A DNA stretch of 64,000 nt, from positions 98,165,307 through 98,229,306 of the forward strand of contig OZ010800.1 of assembly GCA_963932465.1 (NCBI GenBank), written 5' to 3'. Each line of letters opens with the position of its first letter. Within the stretch, counting starts at the first letter, position 1. The position numbers and the translations under genes are program-made. This DNA comes from Maratus speciosus (taxonomy: Eukaryota; Arthropoda; Arachnida; Araneae; Salticidae). Positions 46,351 through 58,099 of this stretch are shown here, piece by piece. The notes below the pieces were generated by a model. It was given only the letters and a program-made list of their open reading frames with translations, did no database searches and was not told the DNA's origin.

Positions 46351-47288
46351 TTAAATTTTCATACAACACTTATATTAAAATATCATGTATGCTAACAGTG
46401 AACAGTTTAATTTGATGAAAAATTTTACATTTGTCTTCTATTTTTTAATAAATTTATTAAAAAAATACATACAAATTCAAAAAGATTCTCCATAACATCT
46501 ATTTCGGTATATGCATTCCTCAAACCCTACAAATAATTTCTTTTCATGAAACATTTAAAGGAAGAAGATTGAATAAAACATGCAAGGAAATAGTCACAGA
46601 GAAAATTCTTCTTTCTAAAACTCTGCAAATCTTAAGAAAATGACATTTTTGAAATTCGTCATTTTAAAACGGGTATTATTCAGGTATTATTCAGCAGTTT
46701 ATAATGCTTTTTCCACGAAAATCGCTTTTATTCTCAAATGTCGGATATAAGAATATTTCGGAACATTTATTAGCCTAAAATAAAATAATTATACGTAAAA
46801 GTATAAAAGCAAATCCTACTCCGAACGTTTAAGAATTAATTAACTTGAAATCATTTAACGAAAACTGGATTGATATATTTTCTGAATTATTATTATTTTT
46901 TATTGAAAGAAATAAATTAAATGAAACTAAATTAAATAACCCTGTTAAAGTTTTGAAATTTCCTTTAAAAACTTGACATCTGCGTGCAGTACCCGAGACT
47001 GGACTGTTATGTAGTTTTGTGACCTTTTATCGCAAAGCTTAAGTATTCGGTTCTTTTAGAAAAAAAAAAAAAAAAAAACTTATACGTAGATGCTTTTTGT
47101 AATTTTTGTATTATATAGCTGTAGTTTATTTAATCATCTACTAAATTTTAAATATATATTTCTTTTGACTGAAGAGAGAATGTCAACACATTGTGTGTCA
47201 GAGTTTTAAAAAAATTGCCTATAACTACACTGCTACAAGTAGATTTTTCACTTATTAATGAATGCATAACTGTCGAGGAGAAACATAA
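46351..47288. other. AT-rich stretch, no gene recognised
   Basis: An 18-nt poly(A) run near 47060. No reverse transcriptase motif seen in either orientation. Confidence 0.4.
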
Positions 47289-47677
47289 CCTCCTGAGACA
47301 CCGCGTCCATTCTATTGGACATTTTATTTTTTGTATAAAATACTTAATTTCAGTTGGAACTTGTAAATACTTGCTGCCCATTATACTAGCTAGTCTAGTG
47401 TTGGTACGTAGAAATAATAAAAATATTGCATCTAAATATGTATTTTAATCATTTGAAAGTGGCAGGGAACAAGAGAAAGACTGTTGAAGGTAAGTCGACA
47501 GTTTTAAGGCTAATTTTATATAAGTATTTAAAATATTTTAGTATTAATGCTACATACATCTAATTTTGAATGCTGTAGCAATGAAATGGCATTGCAGTTT
47601 AAGTAATCTAATGTATATTTCAGAGAATAAACAAAAAAAAATTAATGTCCATTATATTGGACGTTGGGCTTCTTCAG
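47289..47677. mobile_element. TIR element with quasi-palindromic ends
   Basis: Left: CCTCCTGAGACACCGC followed by GTCCATTCTATTGGAC. The complement of the right end: CTGAAGAAGCCCAAC followed by GTCCAATATAATGGAC. The 16-bp inner word is itself nearly palindromic. The same two-part end occurs at 50445-50612. Small frames inside are not recognised. Confidence 0.65.
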
Positions 47678-48059
47678 TTGTTTTTATTCATATAAGACTC
47701 TCTTTGTATACTGAAGAGAGGCATTTGTTTTTACTTAAAAATCAACACAGTTTTGAAGCAAATAATAGATACAGAATTGGATAATATATTTTCTGAAATA
47801 AATAAATAATAAATAAATAAATAAATAAACATTATCCTGAAGATATATAATTTTACTTATAAAATGCTTGTTTTAATCCAGTACAGTGTTGAATTTTTGA
47901 TTTTAGTGAAATATATGTATATATATATTGCAGCATTTGGTAAATATAGATATTTATAATTAAGCTTTTATCATGTTTTATTCTTATTCATTGTAACTAT
48001 TTTTGAAATTATTTTTCTGTTCTGTATTTTTCTGTTGTTTATAATTGAATTAATAAATT

Positions 48060-48401
48060 TAATCATATTTAATTAGCAACAAAAGATTAAGAAAATATAA
48101 TTAAGGATGACAGTATAAGATTATAAATAAACTCATATAGATTTCTTTTAAATTACTTCTTGGCATTTTCTTGCCAATTGTGGTAGCTGTGCCCCATATT
48201 ATTATCATTATTGTAACAAATAAATGGCTGGTGTTGAGAAGAGATAAAAAACAAAACACAATGTTATTAAATTTTTGTATTAAAGTACCCTTTTTCTATT
48301 TGATGAAGTAAAAATTAATTTTTGTGATGTTTAGAAGTGACGTATAAACGATTTAAAAACACACTTCTGATGTCAACAAAAAATGTAGTTAAAGAAATAG
48401 G
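48060..48401 (+). repeat. Tandem array unit, left part
   Basis: Shares AGATTATAAATAAACT, an AATTGTG(A/G)TAGC word and, further on, a GATGTATGAAC-type word with units at about 49726-50040 and 50089-50400. The array is cut by the TIR element that begins at 48402. Confidence 0.65.
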
Positions 48402-49471
48402 TACAGTCGTGGAAAAAAAAAAAAAAAGTAAACACCCCGTACTAACTCCTCAACAAATTATCGTAGATGGAAGCTACTGGTACCGACAGTTGGAAATAAT
48501 ATCTAATTTTAAATGATATGGATAAAATTTGCTTAGGGGGCCATCTACATATTAAAACGAACCGTAACTTTGTTTTTTTCAATAGCAGTACACCATTCTG
48601 ACAGCATAAATGAACTTTACACCCTTCAATTAGCGTAAAAACAAATTTTTATGCAATTCTTACCATCAGTTTCTGAGAAATTAATTATTTTAAAACGAGC
48701 GTATTTTAAGGGCTATATCCAAATTAAAGTTCCGAAATCGATTGTTAACCGAGAGAGCCCCCATCTTGATGAAGGCACCTTAAGAAGTCAATGAAGCCTG
48801 CTAGATTACAGTACAGCAGAAGAAATTTTAAAATATCTAGTCGCTTCTATTATAGACGGCCCCTTAAACCGTGATTTTGCCGTTTTTTAAGCATAATTGG
48901 AAAACTACTTTGAAGAAAAATACGAAATTTTGGATTTCCATAAAGCAGGACTTAATAAATCTAAATCCATCAAAAAAATTGTATGTTGCAATTCATAATT
49001 TTTTCGAATATTAATTTCATAATTCATAACTCATATCATAAAATTATAAAAATTGCAAATTCAGCGTATTTATGTTTGGGTATATTAGTATTATTGCTAC
49101 ACAAAAAATTAGCGCATTAGGAGCATAATTTCTGGAGATATAAATAAAAATATGAAAATATAATTTAACATTAAATGCACTCAATTTTGAATGTTTATAA
49201 TTCAAAAACTTATCATTCAAATGACTTGAAATTCGGTGTTCAGGCATAGTTTGAACAAAATATTTGAAAAATCTTGTTAAAATTGGGTATTGCCATTGAA
49301 AAAAAAAGAAGTTTGACTTCATTTTAATATGTAGATGACCCCCTAAGTAAATTTTAAATACATCATTTAAAAGTAGACTTTATTTCCAAACATTAGGTAC
49401 CAGTAACTTTCATCTACGATAATTTGTTGAGGCGTTTGTAGGGTGTTTACTTTTTTTTTCCCACGACTGTA
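48402..49471. mobile_element. Long-TIR element, 1.07 kb, TA-flanked
   Basis: The outer ends TACAGTCGTGG...CCACGACTGTA are exact. The arms 48402-48589 and 49290-49471 are inverted copies at about 80 percent, through GTAAACACCC, CTCAACAAATTATCGTAGAT, ACTGGTACC and CATCTACATATTAAAA. No transposase is encoded in the roughly 700-bp centre. TA at both edges suggests a Tc1/mariner-type non-autonomous element (inference). It is inserted in a tandem array. Confidence 0.85.
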
Positions 49472-49649
49472 CTTGGTGCTGAATATATCTCGGATTTAAA
49501 GCCCATGTAGCGATCTTATCTTACTTGATAAGTATAAAATAAAATAAGGTTGTGTGCATGAAATGCAACTTGTATTTGTATATTCGTGTAACTATAAAAA
49601 AATAAATGCAGGCTTTTTATATTATTTTACTGTTCATATGTTGTTTATA

Positions 49650-50400
49650 AATAAATTAGTCAATTTAATTGGATTTAAACAGAAATAAATATTTCACGAA
49701 AATATAACTGAAGATAATAATTTTAGATTACAAATTAACTGCGTTTTATTTCTTTTTAATTTCTTTTTGACATCCAAATGTCTATTGTGATAACAATGCC
49801 ACTAACTATTTGTAATTATTTTTAGAAAAAAAAAAAAAAACTTTTATTGGTGCGATAGAATTTTTTTTTCTATTCCCTTTTAAAAAGCTATTTAAAAAGT
49901 CACTAAATTGTTTTATGCTTTTGAAAAGAATTTCATCCAAAAATACTTTTTTCTATTTGATAATGGAAAAATTAAAAATGTCCAATATTTAAAGGGGATG
50001 TATGAACTATAGAAGCACATTTATAATGAAGGAAAATTTTAAAACAGAAATAAAAATTTTAAAAATATATACCTCAACATAATAGTTTAAGATTATAAAT
50101 AAACTGTGTCTTATTTCTTTTAAATTTACTTTTGGCTTCCAAATGTCAATTGTGATAGCCGGGCCACTAACTATTTATAATTTCTTTTAGAAAAATATTT
50201 TATTGATGTGATAGATTTTTTAAATTCATTTTAAAGGAACTATTTAAAAAGTCACTAAATTAATTTATACTTTTCAAATAAATGTCATCCAAAAATACTT
50301 TTTTCTCTAGAATAATGAAAAAAATTAAATTGTGCAATATTTAAAGGTGATGTATGAACGATAAAAACACATTTATGATGAAAGAAAATTTTGTAATTAA
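49650..50400 (+). repeat. Tandem array, two units of about 363 bp
   Basis: Anchors AGATTACAAATTAACT (49726) and AGATTATAAATAAACT (50089) are followed by the same order of words: AAATGTC(T/A)ATTGTGATA, GCCACTAACTATTT, GTCACTAAATT, ATCCAAAAATACTTTTTTCT, and a GATGTATGAAC segment. Non-coding, diverged. Confidence 0.75.
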
Positions 50401-50444
50401 GAATGTTTCATTCAGAATCATATAATTCAATAATATGTTTTTGT

Positions 50445-50612
50445 CAGGACTAAGACCCAATGTCCATTATATTGGACACGCCAAACCCTATATGTTTTTC
50501 TCATTTTAAAATAAAGGAATATCTAAAGGAAAGTTTTCTAGCCCCATGAAGAGCCTTAATCCTAAAAATGGTAAAATTTGTGCCAAAAATGTGAGATTGG
50601 GTCTCAAGAGGA
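50445..50612. mobile_element. TIR element, 168 bp
   Basis: Left: TCAGGACTAAGACCCAATGT, continuing into the 16-bp word GTCCATTATATTGGAC at 50462-50477. The complement of the right end: TCCTCTTGAGACCCAATCTC. Its ends match those of 47289-47677, so the two are relatives. Confidence 0.6.
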
Positions 50613-50657
50613 TAAATCGATTTCATATACATGTGGTTTCATTTGACGTGAGTTCCG

Positions 50658-50703
<46 letters not shown>

Positions 50704-50739
50704 AATATTGAAAAACTTTATATTATGGCCGTGACATTT

Positions 50740-51530
50740 TTTTTGCACCGAGTTGGAACACCGTTTACAAAACAATGATGCCGAACACCTTATTATTTAA
50801 TATTGATTTTATTTTGATAATTTCAGCCGTTCTTGACAAATAATGTCTTGCCAGACAGAAAGGAAACGACTTTGCTTAGAAATAAATGCACATAACATTT
50901 TAACATGAAGATTTTCGATTTCTTTCCTTGCGTGTGCTATAAGAAGTCCTTTCCTGCAAAATTTCCAGGTTTTATGTTAAAGAGATGTTTCAGAGTGTTT
51001 CTGAAATTCAGAGTGAGTATGTATGAAAAAAAATCCTTGTTTTAAAGCTGTTACTTATTATTGCAATGATTTAGATGCTAGGGTTTTTTACGAATCAATG
51101 TGGTCATGGACATTATTATTTGATATTAATTTCCATTTGGTAATTTCAGCATTTCTTGTGAACAAAAACTTTATTGAGAGACGACGGACAACTTACAAAC
51201 TCACCTTCAAAACCAACACACCCCGTTTACCCATAATATCGAAACCTGGAACAACGGAAGATATTTTAGCAAACATAAAGAAAAAAAATAAAAAATAATT
51301 AATTTAAAATCCTATATTGATTTATTACCTGCCAAACGTGTCTGAGTCGGCATTATAAAGCTGTTTTAAGCTCATAACATTTTATTGCATTGGAATTCAT
51401 GAACAATGAGTCCATGGATCATATTACATAATATTAATTTCAACTTGGTACTTTCAGTAGTTCCTAAAAACGGTCTTGACAGACAAACATACAAAACATG
51501 CGATCCTACAAGGCAGCGGTTCCCAACCGT
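50740..51530 (+). repeat. Three diverged tandem units, about 315 bp
   Basis: The block ATATTRATTT...TTTCAGYNNTTC starts near 50800, 51124 and 51431 (periods 324 and 307). It is preceded in each by an ACAATGA or TCAATGTGG-like word. A small open frame at 51023-51298 falls in the second unit and is not recognised. A 40-nt poly(A) at 50661-50700 lies just upstream. Confidence 0.6.
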
Positions 51531-52129
51531 CATTGCTACACGACCCGTCTGTAAGTAAAAAAAATAAAATAAAAATAAATAAATAAATAAATAAGAAATC
51601 GCTACCCACTTAATACAAGTGTGTATATATTAAGTAGTATGTGTGTATTAAGTGTATAGAAATTGTTCTATGATCTCTATAAGAAATCGACTATTCTGTC
51701 CTACGAAAAATTGCGAATTTCCGTACGAAGGATATACTATCAACAAAAACAAGAATTGATAATCCTAACGTGCCTAAGTCGAATAATAATTAAAACGACA
51801 CACAATCTAGAAAGATAATTGAAATTAATTATTATCAAAACATAGCTTTAGAATCAGTGAGATTCCTCACTATTATTTACAGATGAGGACATCTATATCA
51901 GTGTTAAAACTGGTTAATATTAACCGTAAGCCACTTTATACACGCTGTTGTGTTTCTGTACTTGTTTTTAAAAAACAAGATAGAGGGAAATTAAGGATGA
52001 TCCATTGAAATATTATTTTCTGTTGAAATTGTTATATTTTTTAAACACATAAAATTAAATATTTTTGTAACAAACCTCGATGGTTCTGCTATCCACCTGT
52101 ATCTCACGAATCCTAGGTTGGGAGCCTAG
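51514..52129. mobile_element. hAT-like non-autonomous element (candidate)
   Basis: The left end CAGCGGTTCCCAACCG, followed by ACACGACCCG, resembles the CAGNGGTTCTCAACC...CGACCC start of hAT elements. The complement of the right end is CTAGGCTCCCAACCTAGG. There is no clear 8-bp target duplication and no transposase. Moderate to low certainty about the right boundary. Confidence 0.55.
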
Positions 52130-52886
52130 GTTGAGGTATAAGGGTTTTACATTTTTTTTTTTTATTTTTTTTTTGACCTACTGAATTCTAAATATTAATT
52201 AAAGAAATGTGAAAAAAGATGTCAATTTAATTTTTTTTTATTATTATTGCAGGAAATTAATGAAATTGGAGATTTAAAAGCGAGTTTTATTTATTAAATA
52301 TACTCATGTCCATAAATTAAAGTTAAGTGACCGGGCGCTTTCGGTTTTGCACGTTACATCAAATATCTAATCAAATCCTTCAAGGAAAGAACATGTTTCA
52401 TTTCATAATTATCAGTGAAGATTTAGTTGCCGCGAGTACAAGTAGAACGTTAATAATAAAATATTTTTTGTGATGACTCATGTAACAGTAAATGCTAAAA
52501 ATAGCTGGTTACTACGTTTTAAATTATTACACGTGTTCAGTTTAACGTTTGTATGCATTTGTGTACGCATACATAAACATAAAGATGTTAACGTTTCTCT
52601 GAAACTTTTATATTTAGAGTATACGCAGTTTACAACCAAATTTAGCACAACTTTTCGAAAACTTGACATTCAAGTGTAGAAACAGTATACTGCAATTAAA
52701 ACATGAATGTATTGAATAACTGATGATATATTGGTTTTTGTATAAGATCATTTTTACTGCTTACGCGTTGAAGATTCCAATTTGCTGCATTAGTCACGAC
52801 TTCCGGAATTACACTATCTCAAGCGCTAATGCACGTATTTTCACATAGGGAAAACAGTATTAAAACTTAAGATTCCTTTGGACCGT
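52130..52886. other. AT-rich stretch, no gene recognised
   Basis: Open frames on both strands around 52470-52679 mirror each other and resemble no family. Confidence 0.4.
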
Positions 52887-53132
52887 GGGCCCACCACCGG
52901 CCTAGAGGTTCTGCTTTCAAAGCTGGTTGACGGGAGGTGATGCGTTCGAAATCAATCGCGCCGTCGACCTAATCGTTCGGAGTTTACCGTTGTTTTCTTC
53001 GAACAGTGGATTTCCTTGCGTAAATACGGGTTATGTTCCCTTAGAAAGTCCCCCATGGAGGGCACTCCCCTGCCTCTTCATGCCCATATTTCTAGTGTAG
53101 ACAATTGGCTGACATGGACAACACCAACACAC
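52887..53132 (+). mobile_element. tRNA-derived SINE, copy 2
   Basis: Same order as copy 1: a damaged box A (CCGGCCTAGAGGTTCTGCT), GACGGGAGGTG, a damaged box B (GCGTTCGAAAT), CTAATCGTTCGGAGTTT, TTCCCTTAGAAAG and ACAATTGGCTGACAT. About 80 percent identical to copy 1. Both promoter boxes are mutated, so it is older. Confidence 0.85.
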
Positions 53133-53223
53133 TTTTAGACTATGATATAACTTAGTGCAGATAAATTTTTGTTGTAAATCCCACAATATGTAGAGCTGCT
53201 ACGACTCATTATTCGTAATTTAT

Positions 53224-53300
53224 AGAATTGCAATATCGAACTAACGCACAGATTTTCACCAAACTTCAGATTCAGTCATACCTTCATATAATTTGGTGCA
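53224..53300 (-). repeat. Inverted copy of the 150-bp monomer
   Basis: The complement of this segment contains GAATCTGAAGTTTG and GAAAATCTGTGCGTTAGT, the core of the monomers at 53530-54260, in the opposite direction. A 29-nt poly(A) run follows at 53327-53355. Confidence 0.65.
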
Positions 53301-53326
53301 CGTAACATACGTTGTGGTGTAAAAAC

Positions 53327-53357
<31 letters not shown>

Positions 53358-53529
53358 GGCGCTACTACGTTGCATTGTTCACGATTATCGCAATAGATAC
53401 TGCTTCGTTGAATTGAGTGCATTTAAAAATGATATATAAATATTTCATTTCTCAAACGAATTAATGAATTTCGGCACCCACACTATTCGATGTCTGCAAC
53501 CACAATTCCCAACTAAAGGAGCATAAAAG

Positions 53530-54260
53530 CGACACATGTTGGGCAGCAAACACGCAAGCATGATAATAATCTATTTATGTGAAAATGGAGCACAATATGA
53601 AGTTTGATAAAATTCCGCGCATTAGGGTTTGAGATTTTTACAAAACTAATTTTCACGATTTTTGATATCGCAAAAAATGCGAAAATAATTACATAGTAGT
53701 GTCACCTGTTATATGATTTACACGAAAACCCAATCAGTACCAACTTTTGTGAAGCTATAAAAGAATATGTTGTTTGATGAAACTCTGTTCATTAGTTCTT
53801 GAGATAGGACTATTGATATTACCGTCCGAATTCTGAAAAATGCAGAATACCAGCGCCACATGTTTCACGATTTACACCAAAAACTAAACAGCAACAATTT
53901 ATATGAACGTCTAACTGAATTCGATGTTTGATGAAAATCCGTGTGTTAGTTTTTGAGATAGAAATATTCCAGAAATCGTGAAAAATTCAGCATAGCAGAG
54001 TAACATGTGGGGAGATTTACAACAAATCCTAATCAGCAAAAAACATATATCCGCTTCTAACTGAATCTGAAGTCTGTTGAAAATCCGGCATTATTTATTG
54101 ATATAGAGCTATTTTCGGAAATGGTAAAAGAATGCAACATAGAAGAATCACCACTTACATTATTTACTACAAAAACTAATCAGCACCAATTTACATCAAG
54201 GGCTAATTTAATCTGAAGTTTGATTAAAGTCCGTGCAATGGTTCTTGAGATAGAGCTCTT
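53530..54260 (+). repeat. Tandem monomers of about 150 bp, five units
   Basis: A core of GAAGTTTGATGAAAATCCGT, a CATTAGTTCTTGAGATAGAG block, GAAAAATGCA, then ACATGT...GATTTACACCAAAAACTAAT and CAGCACCAATTTATAT repeats with anchors near 53626, 53794, 53949, 54094 and 54240 (steps 145-168 bp). A sixth copy is at about 56930-57060. This looks like a short satellite or the repeated tail of a retroelement. Confidence 0.8.
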
Positions 54261-54490
54261 CTTAAATATTGCCCCTAGGCACATACTTCCAATTGAAAAG
54301 TTTCTTAAAAAAGGTGCAAAATTTGATAAGTTTCAAATCCATGGGGGTTCTATATGAGAAAATACAAAAATTAAATTTTTATACGTGCCCCGTAGAGTAA
54401 AATTTTCAATTAGGAAATTTTTCCTTATCTATTCCTGAATTAAAAACAAAAAAAATCATCTCGATATCTTTAAAATTCGCAGAGATATCA
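54255..54490 (+). repeat. Long inverted repeat, left arm
   Basis: TTAAATATTGCCCCTAG, CATACTTCCAATTG, AAAAAAGGTGCAAAATTT, AAAATTAAATTTTTATA and CTCGCAGAG/TTCGCAGAG words recur in inverted order at 56630-56880, about 75-80 percent identical over 235 bp. Confidence 0.8.
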
Positions 54491-54694
54491 AAATCCAAAA
54501 TTCGTGACTTACACCATTTATCCATGCCTCTGAGTGAAAAGTTTTTGACTCATTTTGAATGCAAGATAGGGATCAGCCACAAATTGTACATTATTAAAAG
54601 TCGATATAAGACAGTGCCTCTCCTTTGGACATAAAATAGGCAGCGTATAGATTTTACGTTAAACTTGTTTTCAAAGTATGCTAGTGGTCTGCCC

Positions 54695-55850
54695 TAGAGG
54701 TCTGTACGGGTCGGAATAACTAGGTCCGTTCCCGAACCGACCCATAGGGAAAAAAGTTCGGCCCTGCCTGGAAAAAAGTTCAAATCGTAGCCTGGCCCGA
54801 CCTGACTGAAATTCTACATAGTTTTTTTTACATCGGTATGGTTAAAAATTGCTTCGTATGGAGGAGTTCTGACCAAAATTACTTAAATATATTTTCTTTT
54901 TTCATGTTTATAATTATTATTTTTAAAGAAGTGCCAAAAGCTGTGATTATTTGCTTTATTAATGAATCTCTATTTATATGTAAATGAGTCACTTCTCCTT
55001 TAATAACGTTAATCCATATTCCGTGTGTTAGAGACAATGAAAAATGCTATAACGTAAAATCTTTTAAGATGGAATCTCATAGGAAAGAAAAAAAAAGCGT
55101 TATAGACAAGTTCCCTTCTTAGGAGTTGTACATGTAGTCTATTTTTTCTCATGTATTATTATATTCATTTTCCATGGATCGACAGATTTTCCCGCTTAAG
55201 AAAAGATTCCGTCATAGGCAGATTTTTTTCACTAGTTTTACTGTATTTTAAATTTTTTGCCTTAAAATCTACTATCGTTTAAAAATATGAATTTTATAAT
55301 TTTATTGTAAAATAATGGCCATTTAAAAATATATGCATTTGTTATAAAGGTTTTTGGGCTGAGCCAAATTTTAGTTATTTTTGCACGGGTTAGGTCAGTC
55401 AAAGATAATGATTTTAATATGGGTTGTCTCGAGACCGGGACTGAAAATTTCGCCCAGGGGAGACATATGAATAAGGAAGCCAGTCCCAGTTCTGTATAAC
55501 AAGTGGCCGATAGATTCTTCTGTCATGCTGGGTTCGAACCCAATCGTGTCCTTCGGCCCAATCGTTCGGAGTTTTCAGTGGTTTTCTTCGAACCTTGGAT
55601 ATCCTTCCGTAAATACGGATTAGGTTCCCTTAGAAAGGCCTCCACGGAAGGCACCCTCCGTTTCGGGTCCACATCCCTGGTATGGATAATTGGCCGTCAT
55701 AAATCACTACAACACCCGCCTCGGTATGAAAAAATACGATCGGCCCGGCCTGGCCGAGTCTTCAGAAAAAAGTCGCCAATCCCGGATCTGGCCCGGCCCC
55801 TGTATACAGACTTTTTTATCGGCCTCGCCGGGGCGATAAAAAGCCTGAAT
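54695..55850. mobile_element. GC-rich hAT-like element, copy 2, decayed
   Basis: It starts TAGAGGTCTGTACGGGTCGG, matching the end of 37974-39396, and is followed by ACTAGGTCCG and CGGCCC-like words. The far side (about 55730-55850) again holds GATCGGCCCGGCCTGGCC and GGCCCGGCCCC. The right terminal repeat is not intact and no target duplication was found. A SINE copy is inserted at 55501-55717. Confidence 0.65.
55501..55717 (+). mobile_element. tRNA-derived SINE, copy 3
   Basis: Box A AGTGGCCGATAGA, box B GGGTTCGAACC, then CCAATCGTTCGGAGTTTTC, TTCCCTTAGAAAGGCCTCC and ATAATTGGCCGTCATAAAT. About 15 bp between the boxes are missing compared with copy 1. It lies inside the second hAT-like copy. 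Confidence 0.88.
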
Positions 55851-56629
55851 TTGTTAGGGCTAAAATTATGAGAAACTCTTAATCGGCATGTTTGAAAAAG
55901 CATTGTTTCAAATTCTACGTTAAACATTTATTTATGGACATTTAAGTACTACAAAAAGGTGGTGGAAATGAAAAAGTTAAACTGAATCGGAAGTTTAAGC
56001 TACCGAAAGAAGTGACTTTTTCACGTGCAATTTTTTAAAATGCATTTAAATATTTTATTAGGAGCCAATCAATGTTTAAAACTTTAAATGTGCTTTACTG
56101 CATGATGCTTTTTTAATCGTAAATTAAAAATGTGCAAACTTGGAACATGTCTTTTTTGATTATTTTACATTAATTTTGTTTCGGCAAATTGAAAAAAAAA
56201 ATACTTTTGAAAATATGATTTTTTTTAAAAATAAGTTACATATTTTTTAAGCAAATATTTTTAATATTTTTAAAAATAAGATTAAAAAAATTCCTAAAGC
56301 AAAATTTAAATTATACTTTCCTCATTAATTAAATGAAAAAAAAAATTGAAATCCGATGAATAATATTTTGAATTATAAAGATTTTAAATTAAATCCGCTT
56401 AAAAAAAAACTAAACATTTAAATTTTTAAAAAACTTTATGCGAAAGATTAGGATGTGATTTTGTTTGCAAATTACACGGTTAACCATCACAAAAAAAATA
56501 AAAAATAAATAAAATTCTAGCTCAACAAATTTATTTTTTACATGTTTCCTAGAACTCTTAAACTTATATTGTTTCATCGATTGCACGCATTTCAATTTGT
56601 GTCTAATCCCTTAAAACCTGATGAATTAT
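55851..56629. other. AT-rich stretch, no gene recognised
   Basis: No gene, RNA or repeat recognised. Confidence 0.45.
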
Positions 56630-56880
56630 TTAAACGGCCATAACTCTGCGAGTTTTTCAGATATGAAGATGCAATTTTTTGTGCTTAATTCAAGAATGGA
56701 TAAGGAAAGTTTTCTTGATTGGAATTTTTACACTACGGGGGCCATATAAAAATTTAATTTTCATATTTTTTTCAAATAGACCCCTTATGGAGTTGCAACT
56801 TATGTCATTAAATTTTGCACCTTTTTTATGAAACTTTGCAATTGGAAGTATGGGTCTAGGGGCAATATTTAAGGAAATAG
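56630..56880 (-). repeat. Long inverted repeat, right arm
   Basis: The inverse of 54255-54490. It stops matching at CAATATTTAAGG, beyond which the flank differs from the left arm's flank. Confidence 0.8.
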
Positions 56881-56929
56881 CCTATTGTTTCGATATTTAT
56901 GAATCACCCTCCATATGGAAAACGGGGAA

Positions 56930-57170
56930 AATGCAGTATAGCAGCGTCAGCTGTCAGGCGATTTATACCAAAAGACTAATCAGCACTAATTTATATCAAG
57001 GATTACCTGAATCTACAGTTTTATTCAATTCTGTGCATTTGTTCTTCAGATAGAACGCCCACAAAATTTTTGCCACATACAGACATACAGACAGACCTAC
57101 TCACAGACGGACATTTTCTAAAATCAGTCAAATCGCGTACTGGATCTTCTAAAACGTATATGTTCGTCAA
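56930..57170 (+). repeat. Monomer copy plus LINE-tail-like sequence
   Basis: GCAGTATAGCAGCGTCA through CTGTGCATTTGTTCTTCAGA is a sixth copy of the 150-bp monomer. It runs directly into CACATACAGACATACAGACA, AAATCAGTCAAATCGCG and AAAACGTATATGTTCGTCAA. That phrase type is typical of arthropod non-LTR 3' ends, so the monomers may be the repeated tail of such an element (inference). Confidence 0.6.
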
Positions 57171-58069
57171 AAACCAGAAGTCAATTTTTTTTTCAAAAAT
57201 CCAATAATTTCTTTTTGTAATGATAGAAGAAAGTAAAAATATGACAATGATGATAGTATTTTTATAATTAAATTCACTTTAGAAACATGAAATACTTCTA
57301 GATCTTGATAAAGAATGAAACTCGGGATAATTATTTCTTGTCAATCATCATGAATTCAGTTCATTAATATAAATTGAAGTTTTCACATTCATTTATTTTC
57401 AGATCCTGTATATTTTGTATTTTATTTCCCGGATTTTTTTGTATCTTAAAAAATCAAAATCATTAAAAAGTTTATTTTTCTGCTAAATTTTAAGTTATTT
57501 TACAAAAAATGTTTTTGTTTTTTATGTTGAATAATGCAACACTAAAAGTATTGTCGCTATTTATTTATTCTACTTATTTCGTAAGGTTTATCTTTGTAAT
57601 GTAATCTATGCAAAATTAATTCTCTTAAAAAGACAATAAGGAAATGTACACCCACGCTCTCTAAAATTCTACGACGGAAAGCATTAAACATTTACAAGAT
57701 TTTTTTTTTTATAAACTTTCTCAGTGTAGCGTGATTTTTTTCCCCCATTTGTTTTAGACATGATCATTATTTCCATAAAAAACTTTTTTGTTTACAGAAA
57801 CAATCTTTTTTTTTACACCCTGTGCCCGTCTAAATTGTATGTCTACATTTTTTATTGTTAAATATAACATAAATTATTTATCCTCTGCATATCCTCTGTC
57901 TGTAATTATATAAAATATATTTTAAATGCTATAATAATGGCCTAGAAAACCATTTTAACAATACAAGAATAGCTCTTTATTTTTTCTAAAGAAGAATCTT
58001 CTGCAAAATATTTGTTTCTGTACAAATATTAAATCGATGTTAAAATAAGTTAATTCTTTTTATTTTCAA
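57171..58069. other. AT-rich stretch, no gene recognised
   Basis: No gene, RNA or strong repeat recognised. Confidence 0.45.
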
Positions 58070-58099
58070 TTGATTGTAACAACTTCTCCCAATTTCCAG

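Noticed and set aside
47191..47784. Small frames within and around the 47289-47677 element
   Set aside because: They overlap on both strands, cross the terminal repeats and match no family.
51023..51298. 91-residue frame as a gene
   Set aside because: It lies in one unit of a three-unit diverged tandem repeat and the other units have no matching frame.
52470..52679. Mirror-image frames on both strands
   Set aside because: Both cover the same bases and neither resembles a known protein.
55503..55927. Frames across 55503-55927 on both strands
   Set aside because: They consist of SINE copy 3 and GC-rich hAT end sequence.
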